From Nelumbo lutea (taxonomy: Eukaryota > Streptophyta > Magnoliopsida > Proteales > Nelumbonaceae), in NCBI GenBank assembly GCA_022828595.1, contig JAKGHH010000001.1, forward strand, positions 122,710,999 to 122,774,998: a stretch of 64,000 nt of DNA, written 5' to 3'. The notes below the pieces were generated by a model. It had not been told where the DNA came from. It saw only the letters and a program-made list of their open reading frames with translations, and did no database searches. The translations under genes were made by a program, and so were the position numbers. Shown here piece by piece: positions 11,807-22,609 of the stretch (the first letter of the stretch is position 1; each line of letters begins with the position of its first letter).

Positions 11807-12580
11807 TGATGGAGGTAGATTTGGCCCAACCCCTTGGCTGTGCGACACATGGAAGAAACCGGGATGATCTGGCAGAAACGTCAGCTCGGCATAGTGACAT
11901 AGCACTACCATATCCCAAATAAGAGGCCCAAGCTCCCGAGTTCCCCAAGAAGTGGCCTGAGCTCTCCCCAAGAGTCCCGAGGTTAACAGAGAAGCCCACG
12001 AGGGGCAAAGCCCAGACTAACCCACCTCGGGTCAGTCCGGACCATATGCCGGCACCTCAGGACAATAGGACTCCCATTCGAACTCAAGACTTCACCTCGC
12101 ACACCACTCTGGTACCTCAGCTCTAGGTCGCACAACTGTGAAACCGTACCTGATAGCTCCGTGCTCTGAGGCAGCACGCCAGACTAGTTTGGATCTGACA
12201 GATGGCAATCACGCCGTAACGGCCACCTGCTACCGCCATCTCAGTTGTGGCAGAGACAGCCCTGATAGAGAGGATAGTGGCGGTTGTGTCTGCCCCCCAC
12301 AGAGGCGGTTATACCTGATGTGGCAGAAACTTGGGTGTGAGTGCATCAGGTGGTTATAAAAGACCTTCTTCCCCCAGAGAAGAGGTATGTGATATTTGTG
12401 CTTTCTGGTCTTGAAATCTCTTATTTTCCTTGCCCTCTCCAGAGTATTAAATTGAGCTTTGGAGTATTCCTATTGGGCTCCTCCCCAGAAATCTCCAATT
12501 TCTTCCTTGTTTCAGGCACCTTTGACTCCGTCAGAGGCAAGGTTACCGGTAGCTAAGACCGACCGGATTGTGCATCATCA
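11807..12580 (+). repeat. 5' LTR of the gypsy element
   Basis: Begins TGATGGAGGTAGATTTGG and ends GCATCATCA. It differs from the 3' LTR by scattered substitutions, so the insertion is not very recent. A TATA box (ttataaaag) at 12352-12360 is probably the promoter for the genomic RNA. Confidence 0.92.
12352..12360 (+). promoter_or_regulatory. LTR TATA box
   Basis: The motif ttataaaag in the 5' LTR, conserved at about 19874-19882 in the 3' LTR, followed by 'accttcttccccca'. Assigned by motif and position. Confidence 0.6.
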
Positions 12581-12599
12581 TTTGGCGTCGTCTATGGGA
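12581..12599 (+). other. Putative primer-binding region
   Basis: Directly after the 5' LTR the sequence reads tttggcgtcgtctatggga, the usual leader form at this place in plant gypsy elements. The priming tRNA was not determined. Confidence 0.5.
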
Positions 12600-12657
12600 A
12601 AGACATCAAAAGGCCTCCCCTAACCTTTAACTCGCTTCAAAAGAAAACTTAGCATTC

Positions 12658-13905
12658 ATGGCTTCCTCCGGCAGTGACAGACGTAACGCCGACCTGAATG
12701 CTGTAGGACAACACCCTCAGCCCACCACTGTGTGCATCGGGCAGTTCACCATCCCCCTCTTGGTGGACGAAATCCCTAGCCTCAATGTTCCATGAACAAT
12801 GGCGCCTATGAACGTTCCCCTTCCCCTCTATCAAGATAACCTTCGTCGAACCGCCGTTGTCCCTTTGACGACCAACCAGAATCAGTTTGATGACTTGATG
12901 CAATGCATGCTGGCCATGCAAGCCCAAATGCAACAGTTTCAACAACACCAACTCCATCAACAGCAAGTACTACACCACATCTCTTAGTGCCACTACCAGC
13001 AGCAGTTCCCCCAACTACCCTAGAACCAACCACAGCTACCACCTCGGCACCCCACTGTCAAGCAAGTCAAGCCCTCTCCTTAGGGTGGGCGCCTTCACCA
13101 AGGGGAAGCTTCCCCCCTCAGAACCCCTCCAAAAGCCAGGCCTCATCCCTTGGCAGGAGGGAAAGACTGGCTACCCCCACCTCGCAGCTCGCCGGCAGAT
13201 CAGGAACCTCCCTACCAATCAAGTCGGCACCACCGTTGCACTCTAAGTTCAGGCTCCCGCTCGGGGAGAACCAATTCGGCATACTGGCCATAGACTACCA
13301 CTAGCAGTCCGGGCCCATTGAGCTCGGCAACACCGAAGCAAGTAGTGCCAATATCGGTCCTTCCAAGCAACAATGGAGGCATCAGCGAAGCCGCCGAACT
13401 ACTACCCGTGTCCTGTCGAGCTCCGAGGTAAAGAAGAAGCAAGCTTGGACGAGGTAAAAGTTGCCCCTATTCTTTCAGTCCCTTCCCCCTGTCATCAGAA
13501 TTCTTCATTGTTCCCATGCCCAAAGATTTCAAACTCCCTCCGCTACACAAGTATGATGGGTCTTTTGATCCCAGTGACCACATTGATGCCTTCTAGTCCT
13601 AGATGCACCTGGCGAGGGCCAGTGAGTCCTGCATGTATGTGGTGTTCACTACCACCTTCAGGGGAGTGGGCCGCACCTGGTACAAGAACCTGGCCCCCGG
13701 GTCGATAAGGGGCTGGACCCAATTTGTGCAAGTCTTCACCGCGCACTTCGTCACCAGCAAGCGGTGCCCAAAATCGAGGAGAGCCTCCTCGAGATAGTCC
13801 AGAAGGAAGGAGAGTCCATCTGGGGCTATATCAAACGGTTCAATGACACGTGTTTACAGATACCGCGTCTAGACCCAACAGTACAGCTCGCGGGGGCCAA
13901 GAAGG
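12658..13905 (+). pseudogene. gag: gypsy gag, broken
   Basis: Gag forms the particle that packages the retrotransposon RNA. An ATG at 12658 opens a frame (MASSGSDRRNADL...) that stops near 12795. The capsid part is recognisable further on in several frames: 'LPPLHKYDGSFDPSDHIDAF' near 13530-13593, then a stop, then 'TWYKNLAPGSIRGWTQF' near 13675-13730, and 'KEGESIWGYIKRFND' near 13807-13845. These are hallmarks of the retrotransposon gag family (PF03732). At least two frameshifts and one stop break it. No CCHC zinc knuckle remains, because the sequence jumps into reverse transcriptase at about 13905. Confidence 0.8.
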
Positions 13906-13923
13906 GTGTGATGCACAAGGACT

Positions 13924-14899
13924 CGACAGGGTCGTCAAGACAGTTTTTGCATGAATTAATACAAGATTTGCATTCTGTCTTTCAAATCCTACGTCAATTT
14001 AGCATGAAACTAAACCCAAACAAGTGTGTCTTTGGTGTCACCTCGGGTAAGTTCTAAGGATACATCGTCAACCAGCGCGGTATTGAGGCCAACCCGGATA
14101 AAATAAAGGTCATCCTAGATATGAAACCACCCCGAAAAGTAAAAGAGGTTCAGAGGTTAAATGGTAGAATAGCACCTCTGAGTCGTTTCATGTTCAAATC
14201 GGTAGACCGCTGTCTGCTCTTCTTCAAGGCGATGAAAAGCAAAGGGTTCGAATGGAACCCAGGATACCAGCTCGCATTTGACGAGCTCAAAAGATACCTC
14301 GCAAGTATCCCAGTTTTGACCCGGCCCGAAGAGGGTGATATTTTAGAACTGTACCTCTCGGCAAATGACAAAATGGTCAGTCAGTACTGCTAAAAGAAGT
14401 AGATCGGGTCCAACGACCCATCTATTATGTTAGTAAAGTATTGCAGGGAGCAGAGACGAGGCATCCAGAGATAGAAAAGCTAGCCTATGCGCTGGTCATT
14501 ACGGCCCATAAACTTCGCCCATACTTCCAAGCCCATACCATTACCGTCCTCACCGACAAACCCTTGAGGCAAGTGTTGCTCAGGCCTGAGGTCTCTGGTC
14601 AATTGACGAAGTGGGCCATCGAACTCAGTGAGTACGAACTCAGTGAGTACGACCTCCAGTACAAGCCACAAACTACTATCAAAGCCAAAGCCTTGGCAGA
14701 TTTTGTTGCAGAATGGACATTCAGCTCCGAGGTCCTTAGCCCGGTTGAGCACGAGGCTCCCAGTTTGGGTGAGCTCGGTGCCCCCAGGCCGATTGAGTCC
14801 GAGCACCATGAGGTCGCATCCAATTTGGTATCTCTCTTGGTTAGGCCAAGCGCGAAATGGGATGAAGAGCCCTGGATCTTTCACGTAGATGGCTCCTCA
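13924..14899 (+). pseudogene. pol: gypsy pol: reverse transcriptase C-terminal part and RNase H
   Basis: The segment begins downstream of the catalytic YxDD box. 'MKLNPNKCVFGVTSGKF', a stop, then 'GYIVNQRGIEANPDKI' is the conserved tail of the gypsy palm/thumb. 'FEWNPGYQLAFDELKRYL' follows. The RNase H domain is seen in 'RPIYYVSKVLQGAETRHPEI', 'LRPYFQAHTITVLTDKPL' and 'QYKPQTTIKAKALADFVAEW'. A small in-frame duplication (LSEYELSEYD) lies near 14623-14652. The fingers, the YxDD motif and the protease are missing. Frames change at about 14057 and 14393. Confidence 0.85.
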
Positions 14900-15262
14900 A
14901 ATCAGTAGGGCAGCAGAGTCGGTGTAGTTCTCCGCAGCCCGAGTGGCACGAAACTGGAGTACGCACTACGCTTTGAGTTCGTGGCATCCAATAACGAGGC
15001 AGAATACGAGGCGTTGATAGCCAAGCTAGCCCTGGTGCAAGAGGTAAAAGCGAAACACATAGTTATCTGCAGCGATTCTCAGCTTGTGGTTAATCAAGTT
15101 ACAGGTGAATACGAGGCCCGCGAACCAACTATAATCGCCTACTTAGCAAAAGTAAAGGAGGCTCTACTTAACTTCCAGTCACACTTCATTAGGCAAATCC
15201 CGAGGTAAGAGAACGTTGAGGCCGATGCCCTGTCCCGGTTAGCCAGCACCAGTGACAACACC
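14866..15262 (+). pseudogene. Second RNase H domain of the Tat-type pol
   Basis: Starts at 'WIFHVDGSSNQ', where the Asp of 'HVDGSSN' is the first catalytic acid. It continues after one stop through 'SNNEAEYEALIAKLALVQE' (catalytic Glu) and 'IVICSDSQLVVNQVTGEYEA' (catalytic Asp), and ends after a second stop in 'ENVEADALSRLAS' (last Asp). All active-site positions of an RNase H type I fold can be seen despite two stops (near 14908 and 15208). A second RNase H C-terminal to the usual one is known for Tat-lineage gypsy elements. Confidence 0.82.
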
Positions 15263-15379
15263 ATGAGAACCGTGTACACAGAGGACGTACCTTAGCCTAG
15301 CATTCTCGAGGGGGCAAAGGAGGTCGCTCCTGTCGCCCAAGCAGAGCCGAGCTGGATCGATCCACTCGCGAGTTTCCTA

Positions 15380-16530
15380 CCACATGAAACCCTCCCTGCA
15401 GACCGCAATGCCGCTAGGAGGGTAGAGCACCAGACACCCAAATACGTCATAATAGACGAACGGTTGTACCGAAGATCCTATACGCTCCCCTACCTACGCT
15501 GCTTGCAGCCTCCCGAAGCCGAGCTCGTACTCCACGACATTCATGAAGGCCTGTGTGGCGAACACCTAGGGGGCAGGGCCCTCGCTCAAAAAGCACTATG
15601 ACAGGGGTACTATTGGCCAACAATGAAAGCAGACGTCGTTGAGCTAGTTAGGAAATGCAATAAGTGCCAAAAGCATACCAATATTCACCACCAACTCGCC
15701 GTCGACCTCAAGTATCTCACCAGCCCATGGCCCTTCGCATAGTGGGGCATCGACCTACTCGGGCCATTCCCGCCAACAACGGGAGGGAGGAAGTTCCTAG
15801 TAGTGGCAGTAGATTACTTCACAAAGTGGGTTGAAGCTAAAACTCTCGTAACAATCACAGCTCGAAATGTCAAGAACTTCTTCTAGAAAAAACATAGTGT
15901 GCCACTTCGAGCTACCTCGAATACTGATCTCCGACAATCGCAAGTAGTTCGAAGACATCAAATTCCAAGAGTGGTGCCAACGGTCAGGCATAAGTCATGA
16001 GCAAAGCTATTCTCCACGGACTAAAGACCAGGCTAGACCGAGCAAAAGGGTTATGGGCGGACGAGCTGCCCAGTGTCCTATGGGCATACCGAACTACAGA
16101 AAAAACCGCCATCGAGGAAACTCCCTTCAACCTCACCTATGGCATGGAGGTAGTCATCCCAGCTAAAATCGAAATCCCCTCACTTCGGTTGGAAGCATAT
16201 AGCGGCAATACCAATAACGACGAGCTACGTACCAACCTTGACCTGCTTGACGAGGTGAGGGACCTCGCATACATCAAGACCGTAGCATATCAGCAAAGGG
16301 TAGCTCGGTACTACAATGCCAGAGTCAAGAGGCGAAACTTCCGCATCGACGACCTGGTTCTCCGCAAGGTCATGATACCTAAGCCCGGCGTTCGCAAACT
16401 CGGAACGAACTGGGGAGGACCCTACCGAGTAAAGAGAGCACTCGGAGGAGCGTACGAGCTCGAGACCCTAGAGGGTAGGCAAATACCCCGAGCTTGGAAC
16501 ATCGTCAACTTAAGGCGATATTACCTATAA
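15380..16530 (+). pseudogene. gypsy integrase
   Basis: Integrase inserts the cDNA into the genome. A zinc-binding part is seen ('VLHDIHEGLCGEHLGGRAL', then 'RKCNKCQKH'). The catalytic core starts with 'WGIDLLGPFPPTTGGRKF' and 'VAVDYFTKWVEAK' (first two Asp), but is broken by stops near 15741 and 15885 and by frameshifts. The second half is open from 15997 to 16530: 'KGLWADELPSVLWAYRTTEK', 'TPFNLTYGMEVVIPAKIEI', and a C-terminal part ending 'AWNIVNLRRYYL'. The normal C-terminus is reached at 16530. Confidence 0.85.
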
Positions 16531-17064
16531 GCTACCGAACTAGGCAGACTGTGAGCCGCTCGTAGAGCCTAAGGGCCAGAATTCTGAGGTAACAAAGACC
16601 TCGACATTACAAGACCCAATCGCCTCTCCAGCATGGGCAAAAAAAAAACTAGGAAAACATCCTAAAGGCTAAAGCATCGAGTTGAGGATGACCTCGGGAC
16701 CTCATCAACGCAAACTAAGTGTTAGTGCAAAAAAGAGCAGGCAGCACGGGTATGAAACCCAAGGTGTATAGCTCGCTCCAAGCCAGGCCTAAACTATTTC
16801 CTTTATCCAGGCGAAAAACAGATCGGGCATATAGCCTTACTATGTTGACCCACCTCAAGGAATCCCCTCGTTTCAGGGACCTAATTCTATGTAGCTCAGC
16901 AATATAATCACTTCGGCAAAAGAAGAATAGTTGCACAACACATGAGCAGAAAAAGTACTTCATTTACTAACTTTTGCTTTACAGTGTTCAAAAAAAAAGA
17001 AAGAAGGAAAAATGAGCTCGCAGGCTCGATACATATCACTTCGGGCTCACAGGCTTGGTACACA

Positions 17065-18834
17065 TCACTTCGAGATATCCCCCTTGCCCTCAGAAGGGAC
17101 TTCAGCAACACTCGGAGGGCCAACCTCGTCGTTAGAGTCTGGATCTTCATCAGCCGCAGCAGCCATCTCCGGAGTGATATGCGAGGTGGTGATGGCACAA
17201 ATATCAAGTTCGGGGTAGGAATGCCTTATTATCCACCGGCTCAGTTTGAAACCCCTCCGGTATGAGCCCACCATCAGGTCACCGAAGCACTCCGGCGCTA
17301 TGTAGTCAGCCTTCACCTTGGTGTCCTCAAGGGCCTAGAAGAAGATCTCAGACTCCTCCTTGATGTCGGCCTTGAGGTATTCCACCTCGTGCTCCAGGCC
17401 CCCTTTCGAGGTCATGAGGTGTTTCACGACAAGCCTCAGGGCGTCATTCTCCCTTCGGTATCCCTCAAGACGTTGGACCCGCTCACGAGCTTATCCCAAA
17501 GCCTCTTCGGCAGTTTGCGCCTGCTCCCGAGCTGATTCCAAGGCCTCCTCGGCAGCCTGTGCCCGCTTCAGGCTCCTTTCTGCTTGGATAGTTAGAGCAT
17601 GGATGGAGTTCACCTGCCAAGCAAGGAGTCAGTTCGGCAAGAAAGTAAAGAATGAAGGAAAAAGCACAAAGGGAAAACCATGTCAACTTACCACCATAAC
17701 ATGAGACGCGGCATGTGTGCCGATGTAGCCTGGAGGAAGCTTGGACCATGCCGCGACCTCGCCTTGGTAAACAACCTTCTTACTCTTCCGAAGAGCACAA
17801 TTCGGAGTCAGCACACTGCCAACCCCCTCTTGGCTCCCCAAACTGGAAAACATTATCGAAGTTCAAGAAGCCTTTGTGGTTTTGGCTTCCCGAGCCTCTG
17901 CGATGTCGGGCTCCACTGCCACTTTAGGGATAGGCCCCGCTGCCTCAGGTTCCCTAGGAGAATCCAGGTTAATGATCGGAGGGTGGCTTGGGGCTTCGGA
18001 CTCCATGGCCCGAGGAGACTCCATGCGAGCACACTTGGTAACCCGCTTCCTCCACTTCATGCCATCAAGTAGGTTGGCACCGCGGGTCTTCTCTGTCTCC
18101 ATGATACCTACGAAAAGAGCTTGGCATCAGTGCCAAAAAAAAAGGGAAACTAAGTAAAGAAGCCTACCCGGACTCAGACCGGCCTGAATAAGTTTAGCTT
18201 CCAAGAGGTATTCTTCGCACTCGAGCCCGACCTGGGCCCAGGACTGAAAGGTCTCCAAAATGTCTTTATCCAACATGATGTCGAGGTCAGGGACAACCGC
18301 CCTCCATTGAGTAGGAAACGACCACCCCATAGCACTTCGGACCACGAAGTAGTCCCACTTCCACGTCGGGACCTTGTTTAGGAGTTTGTGAAGAAGTTTG
18401 AATCCCGGGCGGGGAGACATATTTGGGTGAAGCTGACCGATTGAGACGCCGAAATGGTTCAACACTTCGACGATTAGGGGGTGAAGAGGAAGGCGCAGCC
18501 CGGCAATGAGCTGCTCCCAAAAGACCACGATCTCATCTAGACCATGCTCCCAAGGGAAGTTGCCCGAAGGTATGCTATATGCATACTCCCCAGGCAAGTT
18601 GAACTAACGAACAAGGGACCAAAGTCTCTCAGACGTCATAGTGGAGGGCCCGAACATGTCCAGCATCCGAACCCGACGAGAAGTGGACTCTAGGCTACCT
18701 GGGGTGACCCGGCCTGAAGGCCCTACCTCGGGCTTATCCAGAAGGCTGTCAAAAGAGTCAGCCTGACCCAAGGTCTCCACCTCAGGCCCTCGTAAGAGGT
18801 TATCTAAGCTACCCGAACTACTTGAACTAGACAT
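17065..18834 (-). pseudogene. Antisense ORF of the Tat-type gypsy element
   Basis: On the strand opposite to gag-pol, a reading frame starts at 18834 (Ser-rich MSSSSSSGSLDNLL). It has one in-frame TAG after 'SERLWSLVR' (18604), then continues in the same frame from 18597 with 'PGEYAYSIPSGNFPWEHGLD' and 'GLRLPLHPLIVEVLNHFGVS'. That block resembles the 'putative gypsy type transposon' domain (PF04195). Downstream, in shifted frames, follow a Lys/Arg-rich part (18102-17863), a coiled-coil-like Glu/Ala/Arg stretch (about 17620-17400) and a C-terminal piece (17316-17065, ending EGKGDISK). Such antisense ORFs are known in Ogre/Retand-like elements and their role is unknown. Confidence 0.7.
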
Positions 18835-19327
18835 CGCAAAAGGAAAGGAAAGGAAATTGAAAAAGGCTAAGGGGACTCACCAAGGGAACGATACCGAACT
18901 AAGGAAAGTGACGCAAGCTGAAGACCTTCGACGCGAGCTCAAGGAACGATCGTTGAATATTGGCGAAGAAAAAGTGACCAGGGACCCCACTATTTATAGT
19001 CGTTGTACTCGCGCATCAACGGTCAAGATCAAAGCCATCCAACGGCTCTCGGGAAAACCGGCTGCACGACTGTTGAGGTGAAATCAGTTTAGTGCAAAAT
19101 TTTGACGTCCAATAGTTGATAAATAGTTTGACGTCCGTGCGTGCGCTGTACGCGACCCGATCTGACTCTGGTTGAACCGCGTTGATCCCGATTGAGCCAA
19201 GAGCATCGGTGGGTCAGACCGGGAAATCTCCAAGCTGGACTAAGCACGCCACGGAGCAAATCCACCCGTCAGTCCGCGAACTTCCCACGCCGGGTCATGA
19301 CCCCGGGCACGGGGAGTGGGAGGTAAT
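18835..19327 (+). other. 3' untranslated region and polypurine tract of the gypsy element
   Basis: No coding sequence. The sequence gggcacggggagtgggaggt, just before the 3' LTR (about 19306-19325), is the likely polypurine tract that primes plus-strand synthesis. Confidence 0.6.
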
Positions 19328-20102
19328 TGATGGAGGTAGATTTGGCCTGACCCCTTGGATGTGCGACACGTGGAAGAAACTGGGGTGACCTGGCAGGAAC
19401 TCCAGCTCGGCACAGCAACATAGCACTACCATATTTCAAATAAGAGTCCCGATCTCCCGAGTTCCCCAAGAAGTGGCCCGAGCTCTCCCTAAGAGTCCCG
19501 AGGTTAACAGAGAAGCCCACGAGGGGCAAAGCCCGGACTAACCCACCTCGGGTCAGTCCGAACCATATGCCGGTACCTCGGGACAATAGGACTCCCATTC
19601 AAACTCAAGACTTCACCTCGCACACCACTCCGGCACCTCGTCTCCAGGTCACGCAACTATGAAACCGTACCTAACAAGTCCGTACTCTGAGGCAGCACGC
19701 CAGACTAGTCTGGATCTGACAGATGGCAATCACGCCGTAACGGCCACCTGCTACCGCCATCTCAGTTGTGGCAGAGATAGCCCTGACAGAGAGGACAGCG
19801 GCGGTTGTGTCTGCGCCCCACAAAGGCGGTTATACCTGACGTGGCAGAAACTTGGGAGTGAGTGCACCAGGTCGTTATAAAAGACCTTCTTCCCCCAAAG
19901 AAAGAGGTATGTGATATTTGTGCTTTCTGGTCTTGAAATCTCTTATTTTCCTTGCCATCTCCAGAGTATTAACTTGAGCTTCAGAGTATTCCTATCGGGT
20001 TCTTCCCTGGAAATCTCCAATTTCTTCCTTATTTCAGACACCTTCGATTCCGCCAGAGGTAAGGTTACCGGCAGCTAAGACTGACTGGATTGTGCATCAT
20101 CA
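19328..20102 (+). repeat. 3' LTR of the gypsy element
   Basis: Copy of 11807-12580 with the same TGATGGAGG start, ATCATCA end and TATA box. Differences are mainly transitions, for example 'cttggctgtgcga' against 'cttggatgtgcga'. The CTAAT duplication follows directly. Confidence 0.92.
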
Positions 20103-21041
20103 CTAATCTTCTCACAAGGAGGGTTGCCCTTGGAGTTTCTATTCTCCCTTTCAAGTTCCCTCCAAATTATGTTCTGGTCCAAACTATTTAACCAAGGCCA
20201 CCTCCGCATAAGATTAGAAAAACAAGAGTCCCTAATCCCCTCCTAAGCAGGTTCCCCAATACAAAGACAAACCCCATGTTCTTAAGATGGGTATTCCCAA
20301 CTTTGGTTCTGGTCCAAACTATTTAACCAAGGCCACCTCCGCATAAGATTAGAAAAACAAGAGGTCACTTTCTGGATACTCTTGTCTAGCCGTGTGTCTT
20401 ATTGTGTGTATGTGAGTTCACGCAGATAATGTGACCTGAAGACGGGATATGTTGCCATTGAAGCGATTGAAGAATGCACGAAAAATCTGGGATGGTCAAG
20501 AAAACAAGCCAGGGTTGGTGCCAAAAATCAAAAGGGCTGCATTGTTCTTCCCTTTTTCCCTTCGTCAATCGCACATTTCAATTGCATAGAGGTTCAATCT
20601 TCGTGGAGGTCCAAGCTAGACCCGTTGTTACACTGGTGTGGGCTTTAGCCGAAATCAACAGAGAGAAGAACCGCCGGGACAAAGATTTTGCAATCATCAG
20701 TTCAGTTTTCATGTTGAACATGGGGTGCTAGAGACAAAGAGGGTTGGCGGAAGAGATGGGGAGAGAGAGAGAGAAAGAGAAGAATTGTTGTTTTTTGCCA
20801 ATACACTAAATTATTGCAATCACCAGAGTAGGGACGTTTTAGTCATATTTTGGTTGCTTACAAAGCCGTGTTCATAACATCAGAATTTTTTGGGCATTTT
20901 CGTAAAACAATTGAGAGAATAATGACGTATATTGCGTTTGTTTAAGTACAGCACAACAAATGTGAGTTTGAGCGGCTGGATTTTTAAGATAAAGGCTTTA
21001 GGGGGTTTTCATTTTGTGAGGGGGGGCTTTCGGTCATTTTA
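20103..21041 (-). repeat. Right palindrome arm, outer part
   Basis: Reverse complement of about 3298-4540, resuming exactly where 11806 left off: 'ctaatcttctcacaagga' joins 'agcaacctaat', and the left arm reads 'aacctaatctgctcacaagg' reverse-complemented. The arm has its own internal tandem duplication: 'ttctggtccaaactatttaa' occurs at about 20172 and again near 20308. The outer terminus is gggggggctttcggtcatttt. Confidence 0.85.
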
Positions 21042-21775
21042 TTATTTCATATATAAATAATTGTATACATCAAAATTTATATGGAATTAAATTTTAAGGT
21101 TGTTTGAATATATTATTTATCTTATTAATTTTTTTTTAATTTTTTTTAATTTTTTTTAATTTTTTTTTAAATCATGCCACCCACATCCCAGCACAACCCA
21201 CCTGAGCTATTTTGTTCTAATCCACGGTTCAACCTGGCCCAAAGTTTAACCCACGGGCCAATTCAACCTGTAGAATAATACAGCACAGCACAGGCCCGCA
21301 CAAACTTGGGCCATGGCCTGTGCTAGGCCAACTCCCCAAGTTATCCCAGGGGAGAGATGCACGGCCCATGGCCCACCAACACCTACATACCAGCACAACA
21401 ACGCCCGCTACATGCTGATGGCCCACAACAAAACCCACATTATACCTCTAGCTCCATGTTCCACTTAACTGACTTGGAAATGGAAAGAGAAATGGATGAG
21501 GAATTAGTTTCGAAGATAAGGAGGAGAGAGAGAGAGAGAGAAATGGGGTAGGGATACCAATGGTAAGAGCAAAATCAATTGCCGTGAAACAACGAAAGAA
21601 TAATCGGAGGATGTAGAATTTTTTAACATTTACACAACATTCTGATAATCATTTTCAAAGTTGATTGACTGAAAAATGCTAACGGGCAAGTGTTGAAATC
21701 TGATCTATGCCACAATTCTAACAATTACACAACATCCATGCCACAATTTTTTAACAATTACACAACATCCATGAT
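21042..21775. other. Intergenic DNA
   Basis: AT-rich at first, with a repeated 'aattttttttt' unit near 21121-21170. Then follows GC-rich text near 21178-21320 (gcacaaccca, gggccatggcc) resembling 3147-3240. A GA-rich stretch lies near 21478-21543. No gene is seen. Confidence 0.4.
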
Positions 21776-21918
21776 TAGACATGTTCATGGCCGAATAGTC
21801 CGATGGCCAGTTTGGCCCGAACTAATCTAAGTAGAGTTTGGATAGGATTTCGAACTTGTGCTTTCTCAAAAAAGCCCAGTTTGAGTTCAAGCCTGACTTG
21901 ATAATGTATTATATAATA

Positions 21919-21980
<62 letters not shown>

Positions 21981-22180
21981 TTTATTATTCTTCTTTTTTA
22001 TTAAATAAGAGTGAGATCTTTCATTATTTTTTAGGTTTTGAGGTCTTTTGATATAAATAAAATAGTTTTTTATTTAATAAAAAAAACTTTTTTCCAAATT
22101 TTTGGTCAAGCTCGAGCTCGGGCCTGAGTATATTTTGTTAATTTAGAGACAAAGCCCGGCCCGGCCCGTGAACAAGTCTA
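21776..22180. mobile_element. hAT-type MITE, complete copy
   Basis: A 405 bp element with ends tagacatgttcatgg and, reverse-complemented, tagacttgttcacgg. It is flanked by TCCATGAT (21768-21775) and TCCATGAC (22181-22188), a 7/8 target duplication. The interior has GC-rich 'gcccggcccggccc' ends around an AT-rich centre with a long AT dinucleotide tract (about 21924-21975). The piece at 2236 belongs to the same family. Confidence 0.8.
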
Positions 22181-22609
22181 TCCATGACAAATTAAGGTTA
22201 AAAGAACGAATTTAATTTGTTTCAAAACCCCAAACCGGTCCCATTTGGTATTCATCCAAACAAACAATCTTTAGTTTCTCATGTTTATCTTAAATAGAAT
22301 TTGTATCTCTAAAAAATTCTTCCATTTTAGGATGAGAAAATCATATCCATAATGCGTTTCTAAAAAGTGAAACTTTTGACTTAAAAAAGGATAAATCTCT
22401 TAAATTGCCTCCAAAGTTTTGGAAAGCTGATTTACTCACCCCTTGTTTAGAAACTGTTTTAAAATACTCCTTTTTTGACAATTAATTAAATTCTCTCCCG
22501 CCATTAGTCTCTATTAACAAAAAGATGGAAAAGGCTATTTTACCCACCATTAGGGTTGTAATTGGATCAGACTCAGACCAGATGTAGCAAAATCTACATC
22601 CGGTCTTCA
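22181..22609. other. Intergenic DNA before the second LTR element
   Basis: No gene is seen. Positions 22387-22450 ('cctccaaagttttgg') faintly recall the fold-back element at 955-1494. Confidence 0.35.

Larger units (their letters stand above)
11807..20102 (+). mobile_element. Ty3/gypsy (Tat-type) LTR retrotransposon
   Basis: An 8.3 kb element with LTRs of 774 and 775 bp, flanked by an exact 5 bp duplication CTAAT (11802-11806 and 20103-20107). The order is LTR, gag, partial reverse transcriptase, RNase H, second RNase H, integrase, an antisense ORF, a purine tract and LTR. Tat-lineage membership is inferred from the two RNase H domains and the antisense ORF downstream of integrase. The protease and the catalytic half of reverse transcriptase are deleted near 13905, and the rest has stops, so this copy cannot be autonomous. 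Its higher GC content contrasts with the flanks. It lies inside the right palindrome arm. Confidence 0.93.

Noticed and set aside
3290..21050. Firm call of a Mutator transposon for the palindrome
   Set aside because: No 9-bp target duplication matched at the outer ends and no transposase is present. Only the inverted structure itself is certain.
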